Shown here: positions 27,534-36,992 of the stretch, piece by piece
How the letters are laid out: each line of letters begins with the position of its first letter
How positions within the stretch are numbered: the stretch's first letter is position 1
The notes under the pieces: generated by a model
The model's database searches: none
Seen by the model: the letters and a program-made list of their open reading frames with translations, nothing else
Told to the model about the DNA's origin: nothing
Translations under genes and position numbers: made by a program
From: Novosphingobium sp. CECT 9465
Lineage (GTDB): Bacteria > Pseudomonadota > Alphaproteobacteria > Sphingomonadales > Sphingomonadaceae
Length of the DNA: 64,000 nt
Assembly (NCBI RefSeq): GCF_920987055.1
Contig: NZ_CAKLBX010000003.1
Coordinates: 223,888-287,887 of the forward strand
Direction: 5' to 3'

Positions 27534-28274
27534 TCAGGAGCGATTGTTCATCCGCTCGAACATGGCTTCGCCGAGCTCGCGCGTTTTTGCCGAGACCCCC
27601 ATGAGCACTTCATCCTTGTCGGCTTCGAGCTGGGCAAGCGCCTCGGTGGCGAACTCGTCCGGCGTGACCATCATGTTGTTGACCGTTCCTTCGCTGCGCG
27701 TGTCGCCGCCAAGGCCGGTATCGACGATCGGCGGGGCGATCTCGATCACCCGGATTCCGGTCGGCTTCAACTGGTGCCGCAGACTGAGCGTGAAGGAATG
27801 GATGGCGGCCTTCGTGGCGCAATAGACAGGAACATCCGCCATTGGCGAGAACGCTAGGCCCGAACTGACATTGATGATGAAAGCCTGCGCCTGCTGCCGC
27901 AGCGTCGGCAACAGCTCCGCGATCAGGTGGATCGGCGCCGTGAGATTGATCGCCACTTCCTGGTCGAGCGTGTCGATTCCAGGATCGTTGGTGAAATCGC
28001 GGTGATGCTGGACACCGGCATTGTTAATGACGACGTTCAGGGCCGGATGGTTCGCTTTCAGCCATTCGACCATCGACCGGCGGCTGCCGGTATCGGCGAC
28101 ATCGCAGACGCGGGTGATCAGCTCGGGCGCCTCCTGCCGGGCCTTGTCGAGAGAAGCCTCGTTCCTGCCGCAGACGATGACCTGATTGCCTTGCCGAACG
28201 AGGCGCTTCGCCAGCGCCAGACCGATGCCGGTTGCGCCCCCGGTGATGAGAATCGTGTTTCCTGTGAGATTCAA
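27534..28274 (-). CDS. Short-chain dehydrogenase/reductase (DltE-like SDR)
   Basis: 246 residues with TGGATGIG near 12, NNAGV near 86, Ser in NVSSGLAF and YCATK near 155. It belongs to the DltE-like SDR group (SDR_c5). It seems to start at a TTG (28274) preceded by GAAGGAAG; no ATG is available at the homology start. It is probably co-transcribed with the NmrA-like gene 112 bp downstream. Upstream is a nested palindrome at 28339-28371 that could regulate it. Confidence 0.87.
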   Translation of the reverse strand: MNLTGNTILITGGATGIGLALAKRLVRQGNQVIVCGRNEASLDKARQEAPELITRVCDVADTGSRRSMVEWLKANHPALNVVINNAGVQHHRDFTNDPGIDTLDQEVAINLTAPIHLIAELLPTLRQQAQAFIINVSSGLAFSPMADVPVYCATKAAIHSFTLSLRHQLKPTGIRVIEIAPPIVDTGLGGDTRSEGTVNNMMVTPDEFATEALAQLEADKDEVLMGVSAKTRELGEAMFERMNNRS

Positions 28275-28851
28275 TGTCGTGCTTCCTTCTTATGAACTGA
28301 GAAGGTGCGCCGACGATGACATGAGGTTACCAGCGGACACACCTTTACGACCGGCAAGCCGGTCCAGGTGTCGCGGTTACCCCTGCGGGTCGAGTTGCCA
28401 TTCTGTGGAACGGCGACCGGGCTACCATCCGGTCAGCACTCTTTCGACTGGAACTTTTTAGCCGAAATTCTGTCATGCTGCAACGGGTCTGCCGACCGCG
28501 ATGTGAATGACAGGCGCGCGCTTCTCATCATCCGGCTATATTTTGATTGATGAGTCTGAATCATAGGTTCATGCAAATCGTCTCGGCTAATCGGGACGCT
28601 GCACGCGCGCTATATTCCATCCAGCGTGCAACAACGACAGCTCGAACGGCATCTGCCTGCCCCTGCGCCATTCCAGCCGCTCTACGGCGTGTCTGCCGAT
28701 TGGCTGGAGACGAATATCAAGGAGCCGGTAGTCCTCCCGGTACTCACTGGACTGATCAGCCTGGAGGTCATCGACGCCAGTGCGGAGATATTCGCCCGGC
28801 TTAGCCCGATCAAGGCCAAGGGTCGAACCGGTCGGCTATTGAAGAGAGACG
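28275..28851. other. 577-bp gap with a nested palindrome, no supported gene
   Basis: GACCGGC-AA-GCCGGTC (28349-28364) is a perfect inverted repeat, flanked by ACACCT (28339-28344) and AGGTGT (28366-28371), also inverted. It lies about 65 bp upstream of the SDR start and could be an operator. An open frame on the plus strand at 28626-28901 (residues such as EPVVLPVLTGLISLEVIDASAEIF) runs into the next gene and has no recognisable family, so I do not call it. Confidence 0.4.
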
Positions 28852-29235
28852 ATGATGAGTTGGACAAAGGACGAACTTACGAAGATCGATCAAGCCGATG
28901 ATCTGAAGATCGCGCCATTCCGCGAGGACGGCGCCACCTATGGGACCCCGACTTGGATCTGGGAGGTCGTGGTCGAGGGCTCGCTCTATGTGCGCGGCTA
29001 CAACGGCCGAAACTCCCGCTGGTATCAGGCCGCGCTTCGCCAGAAGGCCGGGCGGATCATTGCGGCGGGCATGACCCGTGAGGTCGCGTTCGAGCCGGTC
29101 GAGGGACCAATCAACGACCGCATCGACGAGGCTTACCGCGCAAAGTACGGCAAGAGCCCGTATCTGACACCCATGATCAGCGACCGAGCGCGCGCGGCAA
29201 CCGTGAGGATCGCCCCGCGCGAGTCAAGTTCCTGA
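28852..29235 (+). CDS. DUF2255 family protein
   Basis: A small cytoplasmic protein (127 residues) with the DUF2255 pattern: WTKDELTKIDQADDLKIAP, then GTPTWIWEVVVEGSLYVRGYNG and a basic RYAKYGKSPYL-like C-terminal part (here YRAKYGKSPYLTPM). DUF2255 proteins adopt a split-barrel-like fold and often sit beside AKRs and SDRs; no reaction is established. ATG-ATG at 28852/28855 follows GAAGAGAG. It is 111 bp before the AKR gene at 29347, same strand. Confidence 0.85.
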   Translation: MMSWTKDELTKIDQADDLKIAPFREDGATYGTPTWIWEVVVEGSLYVRGYNGRNSRWYQAALRQKAGRIIAAGMTREVAFEPVEGPINDRIDEAYRAKYGKSPYLTPMISDRARAATVRIAPRESSS

Positions 29236-29238
29236 TAG

Positions 29239-30330
<1,092 letters not shown>

Positions 30331-30429
30331 CGAAGCGGTCTACGGACGCCAAGCGGCAATAGCGAGAAACGAATGGCAGGCCGCCGGATCACGCTGGGCC
30401 AACCGAAATCAGCACCAGAAAGGGAAATC

Positions 30430-30681
30430 ATGAAGAAGACGATACTCGCAACGGCATTACCGCTCGCCCTCATGGGGGCCGTACCCGCCTCCGGGGAGGA
30501 GACTATGACGATCTCTCCGAACGGTTCGCGCGCCAGCAGGATTGGTCCGACTGAAAACTTCACCGGCAATGTGTTGGTGGACATGCTCTTCGACGTCGAT
30601 GAAAACAAGCGGGCTATCGGCGGCCATGTCACCTTCGTGCCGGGAGCCCGGTCGGCCTGGCATGTTCATTCCACGGGACAG
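30430..30681 (+). pseudogene. 5' part of a secreted cupin gene, cut by an IS21-family element
   Basis: The ATG at 30430 follows AAAGGGAAATC. A signal peptide (ATALPLALMGAVPASG) leads into a cupin N-terminus ending at RSAWHVHSTGQ, where the IS21-type end TGAGAACGG begins and supplies the stop. Motif 1 is complete, but the second cupin motif is lost. It is similar to the other remnant at 19568-19684 and to the intact cupin at 25261. Confidence 0.82.
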
Positions 30682-31138
30682 TGAGAACGGCGGTGAGAAA
30701 TTAGGCCACGGAAGCGGCGGCATGGAGCTGCTGCGGGCGGCGTAAAAGTCGTCCACCTTTTCCCTTTCTGCGACAGCAGGGAGGGCGGGAGGATTTTCAG
30801 CGTGGAACTATATCTCAGGGTTCGCCAGGCCTGCGCGGCGGGCATGAGCCAGCGTCAGGCGGCGAAGGCCTTCAACATCTCCCGTGATACGGTTGCGAAG
30901 ATGATGACGTTCTCGGTGCCACCGGGCTACCGGCGGACGGCCGAGGTCAGGCGGCCGAAGCTTGATCCCTTTATCCCGATCATTGAGGGCTGGCTTGAGG
31001 CGGATCGCTCCATGCCGCGGAAGCAGCGGCACACCGCGAAGCGGGTGTTCGACCGGCTGCGTGACGAATGCGGGTTCACCGGCGGCTACACGATCATCAA
31101 GGACTACATTCGGGAGCGGGAACGGCGGGGCCAGGAAG
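30682..31138 (+). mobile_element. Truncated IS21-family element (left part)
   Basis: It begins TGAGAACGGCGG inside the cupin gene and carries the start of istA. It is cut at 31138 by IS6100 copy 2, so everything from mid istA through istB and the right end is missing. Confidence 0.78.
30802..31138 (+). pseudogene. istA: istA N-terminal fragment (IS21-family transposase)
   Basis: A GTG start at 30802 leads into the IstA helix-turn-helix (AAGMSQRQAAKAFNISRDTV) and the following YTIIKDYIRERE region. The native part ends after about 112 residues at the IS6100 junction; the frame then runs on into IS DNA to 31221. The DDE core is absent, so it cannot be an active transposase. Confidence 0.85.
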
Positions 31139-32017
31139 GGCTCTGTTGCAAAGATTGGCGGCAGTCAGAGGTAGGCTGTCGCTCTGCGCCGATCAGGCGG
31201 CTGCTGCGAAATGGTGGTTGAGCATGCCATGGCCTCCGTCAGCGCCGAGGGCCCAATGCCAAAAGCTCTCTCCACAAGGCGCACCTCGCCCCTGATGCCG
31301 GGCTGCAGGCACCAGGGGCGAGCCTGTCCTTTGCGCAGGGCTCGCATGACTTCGAATCCCTTGATCGTGGCATAGGCCGTGGGGATCGATTTGAAACCGC
31401 GCACCGGCTTGATCAGTATCTTGAGCTTTCCGTGATCGGCCTCGATCACGTTATTGAGATACTTCACCTGCCGGTGGGCCGTCTCCCGGTCCAGCTTTCC
31501 TTCGCGCTTCAATTCGGTGATCGCTGCACCATAGCTCGGCGCTTTGTCGGTATTGAGCGTGGCAGGCTTTTCCCAGTGCTTCAGGCCTCGCAGGGCCTTG
31601 CCCAGGAACCGCTTCGCTGCCTTGGCGCTGCGGGTCGGCGACAGGTAGAAATCGATCGTGTCGCCCCGCTTGTCGACTGCCCGGTACAGGTAGGTCCACT
31701 TGCCCCGCACCTTGACGTAGGTTTCATCCAGGCGCCAGCTCGGATCAAAGCCACGCCGCCAGAACCAGCGCAGCCGCTTCTCCATCTCCGGGGCGTAGCA
31801 CTGGACCCAGCGATAGATCGTCGTATGGTCGACCGAAATGCCGCGTTCCGCCAGCATTTCCTCAAGGTCGCGATAGCTGATCGGATAGCGACAATACCAG
31901 CGCACCGCCCACAGGATCACATCACCCTGGAAATGGCGCCACTTGAAATCCGTCATCGTTCCGTCCGTCCAATCTCCGCCAAGCATGCTCAAGCTTCACG
32001 ATTTTTGCAACAGAGCC
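31139..32017 (-). mobile_element. IS6100 copy 2, both ends present, 1-bp deletion
   Basis: GGCTCTGTTGCAAA at 31139-31152 and TTTGCAACAGAGCC at 32004-32017 are the intact 14-bp repeats. The length is 879 bp, one short of IS6100, because one C is missing in the GCATGCCATGG run (copy 1 has GCATGCCCATGG). It is inserted between an istA fragment and a Tn3 tnpA fragment. Confidence 0.95.
31165..31992 (-). CDS. tnpA: IS6100 transposase with frameshifted C-terminus
   Basis: Identical to copy 1 until LTEAM. The 1-bp deletion then replaces the last 11 residues (GMLNHHFAAAA) with ACSTTISQQPPDRRRATAYL. The DDE core is untouched, so activity may survive. Start at 31992, or at the MTDFKW Met at 31956. Confidence 0.9.
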   Translation of the reverse strand: MSMLGGDWTDGTMTDFKWRHFQGDVILWAVRWYCRYPISYRDLEEMLAERGISVDHTTIYRWVQCYAPEMEKRLRWFWRRGFDPSWRLDETYVKVRGKWTYLYRAVDKRGDTIDFYLSPTRSAKAAKRFLGKALRGLKHWEKPATLNTDKAPSYGAAITELKREGKLDRETAHRQVKYLNNVIEADHGKLKILIKPVRGFKSIPTAYATIKGFEVMRALRKGQARPWCLQPGIRGEVRLVERAFGIGPSALTEAMACSTTISQQPPDRRRATAYL

Positions 32018-33170
32018 CACTGATGCCTTCACGCATCTGCGCACCGGCGTGCCATGCGGCGACCGAATCGGCCTGCTCAACGTCCTGCTTGCCGAGGGCC
32101 TGAATTTGGGTCTGCGTAAGATGGCAGAGGCTTCCAACACTCACGACTATTGGCAACTCTCCCGTCTCGCTCGCTGGCACGTCGAAAGCGAGGCGATCGA
32201 CCAGGCGCTGGCCAACGTGGTCGCGGCGCAAGGGGCGCTGCCGATGGCCCAGGTCTGGGGTATGGGCAGATCCGCATCGGCCGATGGCCAGTTCTTCCCC
32301 GCCGCACGGCAGGGCGAAGCGATGAATACGATCAACGCCCGCTACGGCAACGATCCCGGCATCAAGGCCTATACCCACGTCAACGACCGCTTCGCGCCGT
32401 TTGCATCGCGGACCATTCCAGCCACGGTCAGCGAAGCACCTTATCTACTCGACGGGCTGACGATGAATGAGGCAGGGCGACGGATCGAAGAGCAGTACGC
32501 CGACACTGGCGGGTTCACCGATCATCTGTTCGGGATCAGCGCGATGCTCGGCTGCCGCCTTGTACTGCGCATCCGCGACCTCCCATCCAAACGACTGTAC
32601 GTGTTCGACCCTGCCGCGACGCCGAGCGAATTGCGCCCGCTGGTGGGCGGCAAGGCGCGTGAGGCGCTGATCGTTTCCAACTGGCCCGATCTGTTCCGCT
32701 GCGCCGCCACCATGAGCGCTGGACAGGTCGCGCCGAGCAGCATCTTGCGCAAGCTCGCCTCCTATCCGCGCCAGAACGATCTTGCCTCCGCGCTGCGCGA
32801 GGTGGGCCGGATCGAGCGGACGCTGTTCATCATCGAATGGATACTCGACGTCGGCATGCAGCGCCGTGCACAGGTCGGCCTCAACAAAGGCGAGGCACAT
32901 CATGCGCTGAAAAATGCCCTGCGCATCGGCCGTCAGGGCGAAATCCGCGACCGCACGACGGAGGGTCAGCATTACCGGATCGCCGGCCTCAACCTGCTCA
33001 CCGCCATCATCGTCTACTGGAACACCCTGCACCTTGGCCATGCCGTTGAGGCCCGGCGCCGCGAAGGGCTCGATACCCCCGACCATCTTCTCGCCCATAT
33101 TTCGCCGCTCGGATGGGCACACATCCTCCTCACTGGCGAGTACCTTTGGCCCAAGGACGCCGGCGCTTAG
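32018..33170 (+). pseudogene. tnpA: Tn3-family transposase, C-terminal part
   Basis: The frame opens directly at the IS6100 end and continues through the Tn3 TnpA catalytic region: GQFFPAARQGEAMNTINARYG, the Asp/Glu segment near ADTGGFTDHLFGISAMLG, LRKLASYPRQNDLASALREVGRIERT and the terminal HISPLGWAHILLTGEYLW. About 600 N-terminal residues are missing. It is related to, but different from, the fragment at 33627 and the long tnpA at 61209. Confidence 0.88.
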
Positions 33171-33203
33171 GGTGTCATTCCGCCCTCAGCCGGAACCGAC
33201 CCC
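33166..33203 (-). repeat. Tn3-family terminal inverted repeat (end of the 32-kb fragment)
   Basis: Read on the minus strand from 33203, the sequence starts GGGGTCGGTTCCGG and contains AGGGCGGAATGACACC. It lines up with the other Tn3 end at 33599 (GGGGGCGTTTGCGGG, then GGGGGCGGAAT). It overlaps the last codons of tnpA, which is close even for Tn3 elements. Confidence 0.65.
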
Positions 33204-33331
33204 AGTTGGCGCAAATCGCTGAAGCCGCCGCGCTCCTCGCGGTAGCGCACGATCTCCGGGCCATGCCCATTGAGACCCGGAACAGCGTCGAGTTCTGCGG
33301 CGCTGGCGGTATTGACGTTGGTGGCGGGCAT
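33167..33331 (-). pseudogene. Small helix-hairpin-helix (ComEA-like) protein, 3' end replaced by a Tn3 terminus
   Basis: The ATG at 33331 has a strong AAGGAGATCACG just upstream. The product begins MPATNVNTASAAELDAVPGL and carries one HhH DNA-binding motif as in ComEA. The native coding part ends near 33204; the last ten residues (SVPAEGGMTP) come from the Tn3 repeat. It is divergent from the umuD relic, with the SOS box between them, so it may once have been SOS-controlled. Confidence 0.65.
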
Positions 33332-33422
33332 CGTGATCTCCTTGAACGCGCATCGTGCCATCTGCCGCGACGGTCGCAAGAGGAACCGTCCCCCTCGTTG
33401 CGGCGAATGGTTCAACTCTCCT

Positions 33423-33437
33423 GTTCCCCTTTCGTTC
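33423..33437. promoter_or_regulatory. LexA (SOS) box, GTTC-N7-GTTC
   Basis: The site reads GTTCCCCTTTCGTTC, an exact GTTC-N7-GTTC. It is 38 bp before the umuD relic and 92 bp before the divergent HhH gene, as in SOS promoters of Alphaproteobacteria. Confidence 0.72.
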
Positions 33438-33474
33438 GCGCGAGTGTTACAATGGAGGGTGAAGGGAATCTCTG

Positions 33475-33598
33475 ATGCTGCCTCTGATGCAGCCGGTCCC
33501 GCTTGCCGACGTGCCGCAGGGGACCATTCTCCGGATCGTTGGTGCAGCAGGAGCCGGCTTTCCAAGCCCTGCCCAAGACTGGCAGGACGACGCCATAA
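33475..33598 (+). pseudogene. umuD: 5' remnant of a second umuD-like gene
   Basis: The ATG at 33475 follows AAGGGAATCTCTG. The product begins MLPLMQPVPLADVPQG and reaches the cleavage-site motif AGFPSPAQDWQDD, then stops matching at 33599 where a Tn3 end starts. The catalytic Ser-Lys domain is lost. It is not identical to the umuD at 837 (VPAGFPSPADD), so it is a separate lineage. Confidence 0.75.
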
Positions 33599-33636
33599 GG
33601 GGGCGTTTGCGGGAGGGGGCGGAATCCTACGCTAAG
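33599..33636 (+). repeat. Tn3-family terminal inverted repeat
   Basis: GGGGGCGTTTGCGGG begins at 33599 and leads through GGGGGCGGAATCC to CGCTAAGG, a typical 38-bp Tn3 end. The tnpA fragment that follows ends 28 bp inside, the usual spacing. Confidence 0.75.
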
Positions 33637-34205
33637 GATTTGGGCCAGCGATATTCCCCGGTTAGATTGATGTGTTCCCATCCCAACGGCGAGACGTGGG
33701 CGAGTAGATCAGGCGCGATATGGGTACCGCTGGCGGCCCGGGTATTGACGACCTCGCCGAGCTTCATGGTGTTCCAGAATATGATGATGGCGGCGAGCAG
33801 GTTCATTCCGGCGATGCGATAGTGCTGGCCTTCGCCGGATCGATCCCGGATTTCACCTCGGCGGTGGAAGCTGATGGCGCGCTTTAGGGCGTGGTGGGCC
33901 TCACCCTTGTTGAGGCCGATCTGAGCCTGGCGCTGGAGGCCGGCATCAAGAATCCAGTCGATCATGAACAGGGTTCGCTCGATGCGGCCCACCTCTCGCA
34001 ATGCGAGGGCCAGCTCATTCTGGCGCGGGTAAGAGGCGAGCTTGCGAAGAATCTGGCTGGGGGCGACGATCCCCGCTGCGATCGTCGCCATGATGCGCAG
34101 GATGTCGGGCCAGTTGCGCTCGATGAGCGGTTCATTGATCTTACCTCCGACCAGCGCTCGCACATTGGCCGGCGTCGCGTTGGGCGTGAAGGCATAGAGT
34201 CTTTT
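33627..34205 (-). pseudogene. tnpA: Tn3-family transposase, C-terminal part (second element)
   Basis: This encodes the last 190 residues of a Tn3 TnpA: QKRLYAFTPNATPANVRALVGG, LRKLASYPRQNELALALREVG, INKGEAHHALKRAI-like segment and HVSPLGWEHINLTGEYRW. The junction to unrelated DNA is near 34205. It differs at many positions from the fragment at 32018, so two distinct Tn3 elements were present. Confidence 0.85.
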
Positions 34206-34282
34206 CTGAGGGAGAGGGCATCGCGTGGAAGGTACGCCAGACAACGCTAAGCGAGAACATTTCAAGAACCGTATGATGGCCG

Positions 34283-34501
34283 TTACCGCCGGAGGTCGCT
34301 AAGCCCCAGTTCTTCCCACATCCATGTAAAGTCATAGGTGCCCATCGGATCGGCGGTGCCCGATTTTGCCGCGCCATTTTCGATATATTTGAGCCAGTCG
34401 GCTACCTTTATGGCCGCTTCGACCTCGACCTGAACGACCGGATTGATTTTGGACGGCTTGCAGCGTGAGGCGGCTGATCGGCCTATAACATTTGGGTACA
34501 C
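34283..34501 (-). CDS. Small hypothetical protein (72 aa)
   Basis: No family is recognised. The C-terminal half (VEVEAAIKVADWLKYIENGAAKSGTADPMGTYDFTWMWEELGLSDL) looks protein-like, with an amphipathic helix and aromatic residues; the N-terminal 20 residues less so. No good ribosome binding site was found, and the true start may be internal. It lies between a tnpA fragment and the resolvase gene, so it may be transposon cargo or debris. Confidence 0.35.
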   Translation of the reverse strand: MYPNVIGRSAASRCKPSKINPVVQVEVEAAIKVADWLKYIENGAAKSGTADPMGTYDFTWMWEELGLSDLRR

Positions 34502-34604
34502 CCCAGAGTGATAGGGCCGAGTGACACCATTCGTCTGTCACAAAAGGGTGGGTTTGCGCTCAATGTGACGATACACTGCAAGAGCCACCCTAATGTGACG
34601 GATT
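34502..34604. promoter_or_regulatory. Possible resolution (res) site upstream of tnpR
   Basis: This 103-bp gap carries repeated TGTGACG motifs (around 34563 and 34594) and inverted relatives (GAGTGACAC, CTGTCACA near 34520-34545). Tn3 resolvases bind repeated inverted dimers just upstream of tnpR, so a res site is likely; I cannot define its subsites. Confidence 0.4.
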
Positions 34605-35477
34605 TTGCACTTGGCTCGTATCGGATATGCCCGCGTCAGCACCACGGACCAGGATCTGGATATCCAGATTGGCCGCCTCAAGAATGCAGGTTGCGAAATT
34701 ATCCGTTCCGAGACCGGATCGGGGGCCTCGCGGAGCGGGCGCACGGAACTGGAAACGATCATGCAGTTTATGCACACCGGCGACGAGCTGGTCGTGCTGC
34801 GGCTCGACCGGCTCGGCCGCTCCACGCGCGATGTCCTGAACCTGGTGCATGAGCTTGATGAAAAGGGAGCTTCGCTGCGCATCCTTGAGCCAGAGGTGAC
34901 GACGGCGGGCGACATGGGGCGAATGGTCATCACCATACTCGGCATGGTCGCCGATATGGAGCTGAAGTTCATCAAGGATCGTCAGCGCGCCGGGATCGAA
35001 GCGGCGCGCGCCGAAGGCGTTTACAAAGGCCGGAAGAAGAACGTCGATGACGATGAAATCCGCCGTCGCCTTGCCGCCGGCGCCAGCAAGGCCCGCGTTG
35101 CCCGCGACCTGAAGGTCTCACGAATGACCGTCTATCGGGCGCTCGACATTATTCCGTCAAAGACCAAACTGCCGGAAAAGCCGCCCACTGCCAGCATCGC
35201 CCTGCATCTGATTATCGAGAACTTCAACAAGCGTGGAAGAGGTAGAAAACCCGCTCGGGAGCGGATTGAGGCGATGCTGGAACGCGACTACGCCATGGTA
35301 AAAAACGGCAATTGTGATTACAAACTGACCGTCGCCTATGACCCCGATCCGGATGGCATTTCCCTTGATGAGGAAATCCAAAGCCTCCTCTCCGAGATGT
35401 TCAACATCGCAGAGAGCTACAATTGCTCCATGGAAGCCGATATCTACGAGGTCGGTGGTCAGCAACGGTCCTGGTAG
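34605..35477 (+). CDS. tnpR: Serine recombinase/resolvase with long C-terminal extension
   Basis: The resolvase domain begins with RIGYARVSTTDQDLDIQ (catalytic Ser near 12) and includes LVVLRLDRLGRSTRD and a C-terminal helix-turn-helix (KARVARDLKVSRMTVYRAL, near 165-185). About 100 more residues follow (LHLIIENFNKRGRGRKPARERIEAML-like region, in pieces), making 290 residues against the usual 185-200. The start is TTG at 34605 or TTG at 34611; no ATG is available. It would resolve Tn3 cointegrates at the upstream res site. The extension's role is unknown. Confidence 0.85.
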   Translation: MHLARIGYARVSTTDQDLDIQIGRLKNAGCEIIRSETGSGASRSGRTELETIMQFMHTGDELVVLRLDRLGRSTRDVLNLVHELDEKGASLRILEPEVTTAGDMGRMVITILGMVADMELKFIKDRQRAGIEAARAEGVYKGRKKNVDDDEIRRRLAAGASKARVARDLKVSRMTVYRALDIIPSKTKLPEKPPTASIALHLIIENFNKRGRGRKPARERIEAMLERDYAMVKNGNCDYKLTVAYDPDPDGISLDEEIQSLLSEMFNIAESYNCSMEADIYEVGGQQRSW

Positions 35478-35481
35478 AATC

Positions 35482-36918
35482 AATCAAGCGTTCAGTGTTC
35501 GTTCTTCAACCTGGCCAAAATCGCAGCTTCGGGCCGACTGGGCCAAGTTCCACTGGAAGCCCCGACTTGGGATTCAGTCTACCATTTGGGACGAAGCGCT
35601 GAAGCTCCAGGCGGCGGACAATGACTATCAGCGCCGCGACCTGTTCGAGGCGATCGACGCCGGCGATTTCCCGCAATGGGATCTGGGTATCCAATTGTTC
35701 GACGAGGCGTTTGCCGAGGCGCAACCCTATGACGTGCTCGACGCGACCAAGCTCATCCCGGAAGAGGATGTGCCCGTGCGCCTGATCGGCACACTGACGC
35801 TCAACCGCAATGTCGACAATTTCTTCGCCGAAACCGAGCAGGTCGCATTCCTGCCCTCGAATGTTCCGCCAGGCATCGATTTTTCGAATGATCCGCTGCT
35901 TCAGGGCCGGCTCTTCTCCTATCTGGATACGCAAAATTCACGTCTCGGCACCACCAACTTCCATCAGATCCCGGTAAACGCACCGCGCTGTCCGTTCGGC
36001 AATTTCCAGCGGGACGGAAAAATGCAGACGATGGTGCCCAAGGGCCGTGCCAATTATGAACCCAACAGCCTGGCGGCGCATGGCGAGGAAGGTGGACCGC
36101 GCGAAAGCCCGGACGTCGGCTTTGTAACGGCAAACGCCGCCACTGGCCCTGAAGAGAGCGGCGACAAGCTGCGCGTGCGGGCGGAAACCTTCGCCGATCA
36201 TTACAGTCAGGCGCGTTTATTCTACCGTTCACAGACGATCAGTGAACAAGCCCATATCGCCTCGTCCTTCGTGTTCGAACTCTCGAAGGTGGCACAGCTC
36301 GATCAGGTGCCCGGCCGGATGGTGGCCAATCTACGCAATGTGGACGAAGACCTGGCGAGCCGGGTTGCGGACGGCTTAGCGATCGATCTGCCGAAAAAGA
36401 CGCCCGCCGCCAAGGAGCCGATCGACATGCCGCCTTCAGACGCACTTTCGATCCATAAGAATATGCTGGCGACGCTTGAGGGGCGCAAAGTCGGCATTCT
36501 GATCGCGGACGGCAGCGATGCGGACGAACTGGCAGCAATCGTCACGGCAGTAGAAAAAGCCAAGGGCAAGGCTGTGATCGTCGCGCCCAAAGTCGGTGGC
36601 GCAAAGCTCTCCAACGGCAAGCAGCAGAAGGCCGATGGTCAGCTGGCAGGATCGCCGAGTCAGATTTTCGATGCCGTGGCGATCATAGTGTCGCAGGAGG
36701 GCTGCGCGACGCTGCTGAACGAAGGCGCGGCGGTCGAATTTGTGATGAACGCCTTTGGCCATCTCAAGGCGATTGGCGCGAATGAGACAGCGCAGCCCTT
36801 GCTCGACAAGGCCGGCGTGGTGCCCGACGCGGGCGTCACGGGGGTCGATGCAGCGTTCGTCAAGGCGGCGGCTCTCCGCTTCTATGACCGCGAACCATCG
36901 CTGCGTATGCTGGCTTGA
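35482..36918 (+). pseudogene. katE: katE-type large-subunit catalase, N-terminal half missing
   Basis: From about 35540 the frame encodes the middle and C-terminal part of a clade 2 catalase: [64 protein letters not shown] (heme-ligand Tyr region) and the C-terminal flavodoxin-like domain (KVGILIADGSDADELAAI). The N-terminal His and Asn of the active site are missing, cut off by DNA 3' of tnpR. An open frame extends upstream to 35338, but that part is tnpR in another frame. The protein would be inactive. Confidence 0.88.
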
Positions 36919-36921
36919 GAG

Positions 36922-36968
36922 AAGACATGATGAGCGATCAGTTTAACGCCTGGTCGCTCATGTCTTTT
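36922..36968 (+). terminator. Rho-independent terminator after katE remnant
   Basis: AAGACATGATGAGCGA (36922-36937) pairs with TCGCTCATGTCTT (36954-36966) with a 3-base bulge, followed by a short T run (TTTT). It lies directly after the catalase stop and also faces the phoD stop. Confidence 0.65.
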
Positions 36969-36992
36969 AGCCGGGCTAAATGCAGTTGTCGC

